Origin: Nonomuraea fuscirosea
Lineage (GTDB): Bacteria > Actinomycetota > Actinomycetes > Streptosporangiales > Streptosporangiaceae
Direction: 5' to 3'
Assembly (NCBI RefSeq): GCF_003001935.1
Contig: NZ_PVNG01000005.1
Coordinates: 372,001-436,000, forward strand
Length of the DNA stretch: 64,000 bases
Below the pieces are notes generated by a model, which was given only the letters and a program-made list of their open reading frames with translations, was not told the DNA's origin and did no database searches. Both the position numbers and the translations under genes were made by a program. This document shows, in pieces, positions 41,651 through 49,726 of the stretch. Numbering within the stretch: the first letter of the stretch is position 1; each line of letters begins with the position of its first letter.

Positions 41651-42481
41651 TCAGCGGTTTCCGAGGTCGAGCAGCGCGCCGAGCAGTTCCTCGGGTGACT
41701 CGACCTGGGGAAGGTGTCCCGTGCGAGGGAGCAGGGTGAAGGTCGACATCGGGATCGCGGCGGCGAACGCCTTGCCGTAGCCCGGGGTGACGATGCGGTC
41801 GCTCTCGCCCCACACGACGTGCACCGGGATCGCGACCTTCGCGAGCCGCTCGGCGAGGCTGGGGTCGGCCATGGCCGGACCGGCGTAGCCGACCAGGGCC
41901 TGCACGTCGGGACTCGGGCCGGGGGCCGGCGGCTGCGTGCGCGGGTCCTGAGTGGCGGCGGGCGGCGGCTGCGGCGCCTTGCGCGGGTCGTGGAACGAGA
42001 GCCGCTGGATCTCGGGCAGGGACAATCCTCTGATGTCGGCCTGGGGATGACCCTCGACCTCGATGCCGATCGCGTCGACGGCCACCACGCCGCTGACCCG
42101 GGGGCTGTTCAGCAGCGCGATCTCGGCCGCGAGCCAGCCGCCGAAGGAGTTGCCGATCACGGTGACGTCGGTGAGGTCGAGCCGGTCGAGCAGCGCGACG
42201 TACGCCTGGGCCAGGGCGGCGACACCGGTGAGCCCGGCGGGTTTCGGCGTGCCGCCGAAGCCGGGGTGCGTGGGCAGCAGGACACGCGAGTGGGTGCGTT
42301 CGGCGAGCAGGCCGGCGAAACCGGCCATCGAGGCCACGCCACCGCCGCCGTGCAGCAGCAGGAACGGCCGGGCGCGGTCGTGGTCGCGCACGGTGAGCTC
42401 GACCGCTCCCGCGCTGGTCTCGAGGATGTGGACGTCGGTACGGACGGGCCGGAGACTGCCGGCCGCGGGGGTTGAGGGCAT
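41651..42481 (-). CDS. alpha/beta hydrolase
   Basis: This 276-residue cytoplasmic protein has HGGGGVASMAGFAG, nucleophile Ser in GNSFGGWLAAE, acid in WGESDRIV and His in RTGHLPQVE, the complete catalytic triad. A Pro/Gln-rich insertion (KAPQPPPAATQDPRTQPPAP) occupies the lid position around 170-190, which is unusual. It is divergent from a MarR gene with an AT-rich operator region between, so it is probably induced by its substrate or an inhibitor through that regulator. Confidence 0.85.
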   Translation of the reverse strand: MPSTPAAGSLRPVRTDVHILETSAGAVELTVRDHDRARPFLLLHGGGGVASMAGFAGLLAERTHSRVLLPTHPGFGGTPKPAGLTGVAALAQAYVALLDRLDLTDVTVIGNSFGGWLAAEIALLNSPRVSGVVAVDAIGIEVEGHPQADIRGLSLPEIQRLSFHDPRKAPQPPPAATQDPRTQPPAPGPSPDVQALVGYAGPAMADPSLAERLAKVAIPVHVVWGESDRIVTPGYGKAFAAAIPMSTFTLLPRTGHLPQVESPEELLGALLDLGNR

Positions 42482-42503
42482 GGTCGCTCCCAGGCGAATC
42501 AGG

Positions 42504-42547
42504 TTGCTTACATAAAGAACCTTATATCATCTTGCTTATATAAGGAA
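42504..42547. promoter_or_regulatory. MarR-type operator pair in AT-rich divergent gap
   Basis: TTGCTTACATAAAGAA (42504-42519) and TTGCTTATATAAGGAA (42532-42547) are direct repeats 28 bp apart differing at two positions. The second contains the perfect palindrome CTTATATAAG. CCTTATAT (42520-42527) also pairs with ATATAAGG (42538-42545). This stretch is about two thirds A/T in a genome near 70% G/C, as expected for promoters plus MarR dimer sites controlling both directions. Confidence 0.65.
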
Positions 42548-42575
42548 GCTGACTTGGTGAGATAAGCTGACAGGT

Positions 42576-42998
42576 ATGCGACACCGCCAATCCGACGTCG
42601 GCCTCGCCGTCAAACGTCTGCAGCACCGCCACCACCGGGCGTTCAGCCGGGCGCTGGCCCCGCTGGGCCTCTCCCTGGTGCAGTGGGACACGCTGCGCCA
42701 CCTGCGCCGCAACCCGGACGCCTCACTGCACGACCTCGCGGTGCTGACGTTCCAGACCGACCAGTCCTTCGGGTCGCTCGCGACCCGGATGGCGCAGCGC
42801 GGCCTGATCGAGCGGATACCCGGACCGGGCCGAGCGGTGCGGCACCGGCTCACGGAAGAGGGCGAACGATTGCTCGTGGCCGGTCAGGAGCTCGCCGACG
42901 GAGTCCTGAACGCCTCGTTCCAGAACCTCACGGAAGAGCAACTCGACCAGCTCGGCGACCTGCTCGACCTCGCGCTCGGCCCCGACCCGGCCTCCTGA
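42576..42998 (+). CDS. MarR-family regulator
   Basis: This 140-residue protein has the MarR winged helix: LSLVQWDTLRHLRRNPDASL, recognition region TFQTDQSFGSLATRMAQRGL, wing RAVRHRLTEEGE, and flanking dimerisation helices. It is divergent from the alpha/beta hydrolase, with the repeated operators in the 94-bp gap, so it probably represses both. The ATG at 42576 follows closely after AGGT. Confidence 0.9.
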   Translation: MRHRQSDVGLAVKRLQHRHHRAFSRALAPLGLSLVQWDTLRHLRRNPDASLHDLAVLTFQTDQSFGSLATRMAQRGLIERIPGPGRAVRHRLTEEGERLLVAGQELADGVLNASFQNLTEEQLDQLGDLLDLALGPDPAS

Positions 42999-43077
42999 AC
43001 TCCGCCCTGCCCCGCGATGGCGCGCCCGACCTCCACCCCCCTCGCGATGGCGCGTCCGGGCATAGCACGCGCAGGTC

Positions 43078-43109
43078 TGTAGCGGCGCTATAGTTATAGC
43101 GATGCTACA
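43078..43109 (+). promoter_or_regulatory. 32-bp nested palindrome covering -10 and start codon of TetR gene
   Basis: TGTAGC (43078-43083) and GCTACA (43104-43109) are outer arms, and CGCTATA / TATAGCG (43086-43092 and 43095-43101) are inner arms around GT. A consensus-like -10 TATAGT lies at 43089-43094, seven bases before the ATG at 43102. The transcript should therefore be leaderless and the operator overlaps both promoter and start codon. No clear -35 is visible. Autorepression by the encoded TetR protein is the simplest reading. Confidence 0.65.
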
Positions 43110-43680
43110 TAACCCAGCCGCCGTCGCTCGCGAGCGCATGCTCGCCGCGGCGTTCGAGATAGCCAGGAATGACGGTGTCGACGCCGTCACGACGCGGGCG
43201 GTCTGCACCGCCGCGGGCGTGCAGGCCCCCTCGCTGTACCACCACTTCGGCGACCGCGCGGGACTGATCAGCGCCGTGGTCGATGTGGCGTTCGAGGAGT
43301 ATTTCCACCGCAAGGACGCCGCTGCCGCACCGGATGACGGGGATCCGCGCGCCCGGGTCGCCGCGGGATGGGACGCGCACGTCGCCTTCGCGCGCGCCTA
43401 CCCGGGTCTCTACCCCGCGATGTACCCGGCGTCGGGCCCGCCGCCGAGCCAGTTGGGACGGAGCGGTGCGCTGCTGCGCGCCGGTTTCGACGAGCTTGAG
43501 CGAGCCGGCGCCCTCCGTCCCGGAATCACCGCGGCGCTGGCGACGAACGCGCTCCGCGCGGCCCTGCGCGGCGTGGCCCACGCCGTCGCCACGAACCCCG
43601 GCGACCGCGATGACATGACGTCCGCCGTCGTCCGTGACGCGCTCATCCACGCGCTCATCGTGGCTGACGACAGGCCGTGA
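43102..43680 (+). CDS. TetR-family regulator, probably leaderless
   Basis: This 192-residue protein begins MLHNPAAVARERMLAAAFEI, with recognition helix region TTRAVCTAAGVQAPSLYHHF and a TetR_C_33-like ligand domain. The start codon sits in the operator palindrome and no Shine-Dalgarno precedes it, consistent with leaderless translation. It precedes the SDR gene by 61 bp on the same strand and probably controls it. Confidence 0.88.
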   Translation: MLHNPAAVARERMLAAAFEIARNDGVDAVTTRAVCTAAGVQAPSLYHHFGDRAGLISAVVDVAFEEYFHRKDAAAAPDDGDPRARVAAGWDAHVAFARAYPGLYPAMYPASGPPPSQLGRSGALLRAGFDELERAGALRPGITAALATNALRAALRGVAHAVATNPGDRDDMTSAVVRDALIHALIVADDRP

Positions 43681-43741
43681 CCGGCCCCTTCTCGGCCCGG
43701 CCCGGGGTGAGAAGGCATCCACTTCTCAGGGAGCCACACCG

Positions 43742-44515
43742 ATGACCGACCTGCTCACCGGCAAGACCATCCTCATCACCGGCGCCTCGTCCGGTATCGG
43801 CGCGTCCGCCGCGCACCTGTTCGCCCGCGAAGGCGCGAACGTCGTTCTCACCGCCCGCCGCCAGGCCGAACTCGATCGCGTCGCGGAGAGCATCGCCGGG
43901 AACGGAGGCGACGTGCTCGCCGTTCCGGCCGACACCACCAGCGCCGACGATCTGCGACGAGCCGTCGCGGCAGCGGTCGAGAGGTGGGGCCGCCTCGACG
44001 GCGCCCTGAACAACGCCGGCCGCACCCAGGGCGGCGGCCGCCTCGCCGAAGTCACCGACGAGACCTTCGACTCCGTCGCCGAGGTCAACTTCAAGGGCGT
44101 GTGGCTGGCGATGCGCGCCGAACTGCGGGCGATGACCGCGGAGGGCGCCGGCGGTGGCTCGATCGTCAACGTCAGCAGCATCGGCGGCACGTTCGGCGCT
44201 GCCGGGCAGAGCGTGTACGGAGCGACGAAGGCCGCGGTCATCGCCATGAGCCGGGCCGCCGCGGCCGAGTACGGCCGCGACGGTGTCCGCGTCAACGCCA
44301 TCGCACCCGGCGCCACGATGACCGAGATGATGGTCGCCTGGCAGCAGCGCGACCCGGGCATCGTCGAGCACCTCAGCTCCCTCGCCGCTCTGGGTCGCCC
44401 CGGCCGGCCGGACGAGATCGCCGAGGCGGCCGCCTGGCTCCTCAGCGACCGCGCCGGCTACGTCACCGGCATGACGCTCGGCGTGGACGGCGGCACCGCC
44501 CCCTGGCCGCACTGA
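43742..44515 (+). CDS. short-chain dehydrogenase/reductase, classical type
   Basis: This 257-residue SDR has TGASSGIGASAAHLFAREGA, NNAGRTQGGG, catalytic Ser in VSSIGG, YGATK and a PGATMTEMM loop, the full set of classical SDR motifs. It should be an NAD(P)-dependent alcohol/ketone oxidoreductase. The neighbouring TetR gene suggests inducible detoxification. After the stop, 44516-44697 contains no convincing gene. Confidence 0.9.
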   Translation: MTDLLTGKTILITGASSGIGASAAHLFAREGANVVLTARRQAELDRVAESIAGNGGDVLAVPADTTSADDLRRAVAAAVERWGRLDGALNNAGRTQGGGRLAEVTDETFDSVAEVNFKGVWLAMRAELRAMTAEGAGGGSIVNVSSIGGTFGAAGQSVYGATKAAVIAMSRAAAAEYGRDGVRVNAIAPGATMTEMMVAWQQRDPGIVEHLSSLAALGRPGRPDEIAEAAAWLLSDRAGYVTGMTLGVDGGTAPWPH

Positions 44516-44697
44516 ACCCTCCCGGTCCCGTCACTCGCGGTCAAGGCGCATCAGCCCAGGACGGTGCCCGGGTTCTCGGTGCCACGAGGACGCTTGCGGG
44601 AGAACGCGGAAAGGTCGATGCGCGGGCCTCGTCACCTCGGCCTCGAACAAGGGGATCCTGCTCCCGTCCGCGAGTGTCACCGCCCGTGGAGTCGCGC

Positions 44698-45612
44698 TCA
44701 GCGGGCACGGCAGGACCTGAGGTAGCTGAGGAACGAAGCTTGCAGGCCGGTTACGTGGGTTTCGTCCAGGATCGCGCTGGTGACGGCTCCGCCGCGTGAG
44801 GTGAGGCACACGAAGTCCGCCCGCATGCCGGGAGCGATGACCCCCACCTGGTCCGACAGGCCGAGGATCTCGGCGTTGATCTTCGTGGCCGCCACGAGGG
44901 CTTCCATCGGCGTCTCCAGCTCCGCGCGCGGTTTGAGCTCCTCACCCGGCGGTCCTGGGCCGGGCCGATGAGATCGGAACCCAGCCCGATCCGCACTCCG
45001 GCCTCCTTGGCGACGGCGAGCGCCTCGGTCATCCGTTCCCCGACACCCATCACCCGGTCGCGGGCCGACTCGCCGGGGCCGTCTTCCGCAGGGGTCGTGC
45101 AGCAGCTTCTCGACGACGGCGAACGTGGGCACCAGGGCGACATCGTGCGTGGCCATCAGAGTGGCCGTGGCCTCGTCGAGGTCGGTGCCGTGCTCGACAC
45201 AGCGCGCCCCGGCCTCGACCGCGTTCCGGATGCCCTGGTTGTTGTGGGCGTGAACCGTCACATACGTGCCCCGAGCCGCGGCTTCCTGCACGGCGACGGC
45301 GATCTCGTCCACGGTGAACCGGGTGTCGGTCAGGCGGTCGTGAGCGCCGACCACTCCGCCGGTCACACAGAGCTTCAGGAAGGAGGCCCCGCGACGGAAC
45401 GCCTCGCGTACGTTACCGCGCAGTTCGTCCGCGTTGCCCGACATCATGGACAGGGCGGACAGACCCGGAAGGTGATGACCACTCCACAGCTCGGTGGGTT
45501 CCCACGCGGCTCCGTCGTAGCCGTGCCCGCCGATCTGGCACTGCACAGGTCCGCACGACAGCACGCGCGGCCCTCTGACCTTGCCCTTCGCGATCGTGGT
45601 GACGACGCCGCC
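44698..45612 (-). pseudogene. decayed imidazolonepropionase-like amidohydrolase
   Basis: Family sequence is recognisable from GKVRGPRVLSCGP, through MSGNADELRGNVREAFRRGA, VHAHNNQGIRNAVEAG and CVEHGTDLDE, to LVPTFAVVEKLLHDP near 45093. Reading then continues only in another frame (GERMTEALAVAKEAGVRIGL, GSDLIGPAQDR) for about 140 bp, and returns to the first frame near 44950 for ATKINAEILGLSDQVGVIAP to the stop. Thus one +1 and one compensating shift are present, at 45090 and near 44955. The N-terminal part with the first metal HxH motif is missing upstream of about 45612. It should be non-functional unless the shifts are assembly errors. Confidence 0.75.
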
Positions 45613-45754
45613 GTCGATCCCGCCGGTGTTGCCGGATCGCCATGACGAGGTCGCCGAAGGCGTCGAGGAGCCGGACGACACGGGCTTGAGTGTGCCCCCA
45701 GGGCACGGTGTTCGCTGGTGCGTGGAACGAACGTCTCGACCCAGGAGGACCCCG

Positions 45755-46744
45755 ATGCCCGCGCCAGGACCCGACCACCAGAGCCCGGCCACGCGCCCGA
45801 GCTCCCCGCCCCAGGCCGCAGGCCCGGTGCCCGGACGGCGCGGGGCGGGTGTGGACGAATCCCGGCCGTTCGGGGCTCACATCCGGATGAGCTGGTGGGG
45901 GCCGCTGGTCGTGCTCGTCGTGCCGCCGGTCGTGATGGTGCTGCTGCAGGTCCTGTTCTTCCAGGTCGTGGGCGTCATCGAGGGCAGCGGCGACCCGATG
46001 TCGGCCACGTTCACCCCGCTGAAGCTCCTGGCCGTCAACCTGAGTGTGGGCATCGCGGGCGTGGTGGCGATCCTGCTGCCGGCGCGGCTGGCGAAGGTGC
46101 CGTGGCGCGGCCTGATCAGCTCGCCGCGGGCGTTCGACGGCCGGCGCCTGGCGCGGTACCTGCTCGGCGCGGCCCTGCTGGTGAGCGCCGGCATCGGAGT
46201 GGTGGCGCTGGTCGCACCCGAGTCCCCTGGCTGGGTCGCGTTCGGTGTTTCCGGGACGACGATCCTCATGCTGGTGGTCACCGTGCTGACCACCCCGCTC
46301 CAGTCCGTCGGCGAGGAGCTGATGTTCCGCGGTGCCGTGCTGCCCGCCGCCGCGTCCTGGGTGTGCGCGGTGCGCCCGGCCCTCGCCGTCGGTCTGGTGG
46401 TCTCCAGCCTGGCCTTCGCGGTCGTCCACGGCTCCGGCGACCCCTGGCTGTTCGGCTACTACACTCTCATCGGCGTCGCCACGGGACTGATGGCGATCAT
46501 CAGCCGCGGCATCGAGGCGCCGGCCGCGTTCCACATCGCCAACAACGTCCTGTTCTCGAGCGTCAACACGCTGATGGCGGACGGCGGGTCGTACGTCATC
46601 GACCGGTCCACCGACACCGGTGACGCGGCCCTGCTGATCCTCGCCGCCGTCAACGTCGCCATGGTCGCCCTCGTCTGGGCACGCGAGCGACGTACCCGGA
46701 TGGCAGCCTGGAACGAGCACCGGACCACGAGGCAGGACCCATGA
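45755..46744 (+). CDS. CPBP-family intramembrane metalloprotease (Abi/Rce1-like)
   Basis: This 329-residue membrane protein has a Pro-rich polar N-terminus (about 40 residues), six to eight helices and the three CPBP motifs: EE-x3-R in VGEELMFRGAVLP, F-x3-H in AFAVVHG and the late H/N in HIANNV. These residues form the metal-dependent active site. Roles in the family include CAAX-type cleavage and bacteriocin self-immunity. AGGAGG lies 6 nt before ATG 45755. The stop overlaps the start of the MerR gene (ATGA). Confidence 0.87.
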   Translation: MPAPGPDHQSPATRPSSPPQAAGPVPGRRGAGVDESRPFGAHIRMSWWGPLVVLVVPPVVMVLLQVLFFQVVGVIEGSGDPMSATFTPLKLLAVNLSVGIAGVVAILLPARLAKVPWRGLISSPRAFDGRRLARYLLGAALLVSAGIGVVALVAPESPGWVAFGVSGTTILMLVVTVLTTPLQSVGEELMFRGAVLPAAASWVCAVRPALAVGLVVSSLAFAVVHGSGDPWLFGYYTLIGVATGLMAIISRGIEAPAAFHIANNVLFSSVNTLMADGGSYVIDRSTDTGDAALLILAAVNVAMVALVWARERRTRMAAWNEHRTTRQDP

Positions 46745-47478
46745 CCTGGAGCACACGCGAGATCGCCGACCTGGCGGGCACCACGGTGAAGACGGTGCGC
46801 TACTACCACCAGATCGGGCTGCTCGACGAGCCCGATCGCGCGTCCAACGGCTACAAGCGTTACGAGGTGCACCACCTGACCCGCCTCCTGCAGATCAAGC
46901 GCCTGACCGGGCTCGGTGTGCCGCTCGCGCAGGTGGCCGGGATGGGCACGAGCGGCGACGAGCTGGCCGCGGTCCTGCGGACCGTAGACGCCGAGCTGGA
47001 GGCGACGGTCCTGCGGCTGGAGAGCATCCGGCGGGAGCTGGCCGCCCTGGCTCGGCCGGGCGCGTCGCCGGAGGTGCCCACCAGCTTCAGCGCCGTCGTC
47101 CAGGACCTGCGCGGCAACGACCGCGCCCTGCTGACGATCTACGCCCAGCTCTTCTCGGACGAGTCGATGGAGGCACTGCGCCGGACCCTTGAGTCACATC
47201 CGAACGACGACCTCGACGAGGCGTTCCGCGACCTGCCCGAAGACGCCGACGACGCCACCCGGCAGTCCCTCGCCGAACGGCTCGCCCCTTTCATCACCCC
47301 GGCCACCGCCGAGCCCGGCGTGACGCTGAAGCCGCGCGCCACCACACCGGGCCAGGCCGAGGCGGCGCGCCGCGCCGCCGGCCACGCCCTCAGGGCGCTC
47401 TACAACCCCGCCCAGATCGACGTCCTCCGCCGAGCACACCAGCTCCGCGAAGCCGGCGACTCCGGCACCGGCACTTGA
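46741..47478 (+). CDS. MerR-family regulator
   Basis: This 245-residue protein has the MerR DNA-binding domain at the N-terminus (STREIADLAGTTVKTVRYYH, then a SNGYKRYEVHHLTRLLQI wing) and a coiled-coil dimerisation helix near 80-105. The long C-terminal region lacks the cysteines of metal sensors and probably binds an organic ligand. It is translationally coupled to the CPBP protease, an uncommon pairing, so it likely controls that gene. Confidence 0.88.
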   Translation: MTWSTREIADLAGTTVKTVRYYHQIGLLDEPDRASNGYKRYEVHHLTRLLQIKRLTGLGVPLAQVAGMGTSGDELAAVLRTVDAELEATVLRLESIRRELAALARPGASPEVPTSFSAVVQDLRGNDRALLTIYAQLFSDESMEALRRTLESHPNDDLDEAFRDLPEDADDATRQSLAERLAPFITPATAEPGVTLKPRATTPGQAEAARRAAGHALRALYNPAQIDVLRRAHQLREAGDSGTGT

Positions 47479-47536
47479 TGTTCGCCGGCCCGGTGATCAG
47501 CCGTCGTGCCGCCGCGGCCTCCCGGCTGAGGATCGG

Positions 47537-49057
47537 TCAAACCGTCACCTCTTGGTCTGTGTTCTGGCGGACTCTTCGTGCGCGGAGTGCTCGCCGTACC
47601 GACAGGGCCGTGGCCAGGACGACGAGACCCAGGATCACCATCGTGACGGGCCGGCCGAGGACGTAGCCGGGGTTGCCGTCGGAGAAGGCCAGGGTCTGGC
47701 GCAGCGAGGTTTCGAGCGTGGGCTGCAGGACGACCGCCAGTACGAAGGGGGCCATGCTGTAGCCGGCCCGGCGCAGGACGAAGCCGAGCAGGCCCGCGAC
47801 CAGCATGACCACGACGTCGAACATCGAGTTGTTCTCGGCGTACACGCCCACGACGCACAGGCCGATCACGAACGGCATCAGCGCCTGCGGCGGGATGGCC
47901 AGCAGGCGGGTGAAGAGTCCCACCAGCGGCAGGTTGAGCACCAGCAGCATCAGGTTGGCGATGTACATCGCGGCGATCACGGTCCAGAACAGCTCGGGCT
48001 GGTCCTCGACGAACGTCGGCCCGGGCACGATGCCGTTGAGCAGCAGCGCGGCGAGCACGAGTGCCATGGTCGGCGCGAACGGGATCCCGAGCGCCAGCAG
48101 CGGGACGAACGCCGCGCCCGCCGCCGCGTTGTTGGCCGCCTCCGGGCCGGCCACCCCCTCGACGGCGCCCTTGCCGAACCTGCCGGGGTCCTTGGAGATC
48201 TTCCGCTCGGTGACGTAGGAGGCGAACGTCGACAGTACGGCGGCGGGGCCCGGCACCAGCCCCAGCAGGAAGCCGATCACCGAGCCGCGCACCGCCGCCG
48301 GAGCCGCCCGCCGGGACTCCTCCCCGCTCGGCAGGAGCTCCTTGAGCCGTGGGGCTTTGACCGGCTCGGGACGCCAGCGCCGGCCGACCATCGTGAGCGC
48401 CTCGGCCACGCCGAAGACCCCCATGACCAGGGCGATGAAGCTGAATCCCTCGGCCAGGGCGTCGGATCCCATGGTGAAGCGCAACTGGCCCCCGGCCGGG
48501 TCGATCCCGACCGTGCCGATCGCCAGGCCGGCGCAGATCATCACGATCGCCTTCGCGGCGGAGCCCTCGGCGAGCGCCGCCAGCAGCAGGAGCCCCGCCA
48601 CGCACAGCGCCAGGTACTCGGGCGGGCCGAGCTTGACCGCCAGCCCGCTCAGCCACGGCGCCGACATCATGAGGCCGAAGATGGCGATGGTGCCCGCCAG
48701 GAACGAGGAGAGCGCCGCGATGGTCAGTGCGGGTCCTGCTCTGCCCCGTTTCGTCATTTCGTGGCCGTCGAGGGCCGTGACCACCGACGAGGCCTCACCG
48801 GGTACGTTCAGGAGGATCGAGGTCGTCGAGCCCCCGTACGTGGAGCCGAAGTAGATGCCGGCGAACAGGATCAGCGATCCCGTCGGGCCGAGCTGTGTGG
48901 TCATCCCGAGCAGGACCGACATCGCGCCGATCGGCCCGATGCCGGGCAGCACGCCGACCACCGTGCCGAGCACCACGCCGACCAGCGCGAGGATGATGAA
49001 GGCCGGGTCGGCGAAGGTGGCGAAGCCCGCGCCGAGGTTGTCGATCGCGTCACCCAC
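47537..49057 (-). CDS. tctA: tripartite tricarboxylate transporter, large permease TctA
   Basis: This 506-residue membrane protein belongs to the TctA family: about twelve helices, GTVVGVLPGIGPIGAMSVLL near the start, GSTYGGSTTSILLNVPGEAS and GPEAANNAAAGAAFVPLLAL in the two conserved segments. It forms the channel for a periplasmic-binding-protein-dependent, ion-driven uptake of a carboxylate. The GTG start at 49057 has a GGAAGGACC stretch a few bases upstream. It is separated from tctB by a 90-bp block of 15-bp repeats. Confidence 0.9.
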   Translation of the reverse strand: MGDAIDNLGAGFATFADPAFIILALVGVVLGTVVGVLPGIGPIGAMSVLLGMTTQLGPTGSLILFAGIYFGSTYGGSTTSILLNVPGEASSVVTALDGHEMTKRGRAGPALTIAALSSFLAGTIAIFGLMMSAPWLSGLAVKLGPPEYLALCVAGLLLLAALAEGSAAKAIVMICAGLAIGTVGIDPAGGQLRFTMGSDALAEGFSFIALVMGVFGVAEALTMVGRRWRPEPVKAPRLKELLPSGEESRRAAPAAVRGSVIGFLLGLVPGPAAVLSTFASYVTERKISKDPGRFGKGAVEGVAGPEAANNAAAGAAFVPLLALGIPFAPTMALVLAALLLNGIVPGPTFVEDQPELFWTVIAAMYIANLMLLVLNLPLVGLFTRLLAIPPQALMPFVIGLCVVGVYAENNSMFDVVVMLVAGLLGFVLRRAGYSMAPFVLAVVLQPTLETSLRQTLAFSDGNPGYVLGRPVTMVILGLVVLATALSVRRALRARRVRQNTDQEVTV

Positions 49058-49071
49058 GGGGGGTCCTTCCG

Positions 49072-49161
49072 TTCAAAGCAGTCCCGGTCGAAGCAGGCCG
49101 AGTCAGAGCAGGCCGAGTCAGAGCGGTCCGGGTCACAGCAGGCCAGGTCAGAAGAGGCCGA
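49072..49161. repeat. six imperfect 15-bp tandem repeats between tctB and tctA
   Basis: Six 15-bp units start at 49072, 49087, 49102, 49117, 49132 and 49147, each a variant of GTCAGAGCAGGCCGA. They fill the whole tctB-tctA gap and the last copy includes the tctB stop codon. Every other junction in this operon is a 4-bp overlap, so the array looks like an expansion that pushed two once-coupled genes apart. The block is too GC-rich and too degenerate to be a CRISPR. Confidence 0.8.
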
Positions 49162-49726
49162 GCGTGCCGCTCGGCAGGGGGACGGCCAGCCAGCGGACGA
49201 AGATCAACCAGGTGGCGGCGCCGAAGGCGAGGCCGAAGATCACGGCTCTGCTCCACCGGGAGATCCCCATGATCTTGGCCATCAGGACCAGGGCGATCGA
49301 CAGCGTCACGACCATCCCCACGGTGTCGCCCACCGCCGGCACCAGCAGGGCGGCGGCCAGCACGCCGGCGATCCGCCACCAGCGCACCTCACCCTCGCCC
49401 CCATCCCCATCCCCAGCGGCGACCTCCGCGCCGACGCCGCGATCCTCCGTAGCGACATCACCGCCCTCGGACGCCGCCCCGAGGCCGGCTTCCGGTGCGG
49501 TGACGTCGCCCGGTGTCCCCCGGCGGCTCTGCAGCAGGACGACGACGCTGGTGACGGTCAGGACCAGCGCGACGATCAAGGGGAAGAAGCCTGCCCCGCT
49601 GTCCGCCATCGTTCCCAAGCCCTCGCCGAGGGCGAGCACGCCGTACAGCAGGCCCAGCACCAGCAGCGATCCGGCGACGATCACCTCCGGCTCGACGCTT
49701 CCTCGCACAAGACCCGATCTTCTCAT
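49148..49726 (-). CDS. tctB: tripartite tricarboxylate transporter, small permease TctB
   Basis: This 192-residue membrane protein has four helices in the TctB arrangement (AGSLLVLGLLYGVLALGEGL, FFPLIVALVLTVTSVVVLL, then a charged Gly/Asp/Glu loop of about 45 residues, VGMVVTLSIALVLMAKIM). The central loop is longer and more acidic than usual. It partners TctA in the membrane. The start overlaps the tctC stop by 4 bp. Confidence 0.87.
   Translation of the reverse strand: MRRSGLVRGSVEPEVIVAGSLLVLGLLYGVLALGEGLGTMADSGAGFFPLIVALVLTVTSVVVLLQSRRGTPGDVTAPEAGLGAASEGGDVATEDRGVGAEVAAGDGDGGEGEVRWWRIAGVLAAALLVPAVGDTVGMVVTLSIALVLMAKIMGISRWSRAVIFGLAFGAATWLIFVRWLAVPLPSGTLGLF

Noticed and set aside
44531..44697. 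Possible small minus-strand gene after the SDR
   Set aside because: No Shine-Dalgarno, no recognisable domain, and its start lies antisense to nothing but within the decayed amidohydrolase; treated as empty sequence.
47497..47529. Hairpin TCAGCCG ... CGGCTGA between the MerR and tctA stops
   Set aside because: Arms are only 7 bp with a 19-nt loop and part lies in uncertain context; too weak to call a terminator.
49072..49161. CRISPR-like array
   Set aside because: Units are 15 bp, contiguous without spacers and degenerate; no cas genes are present.
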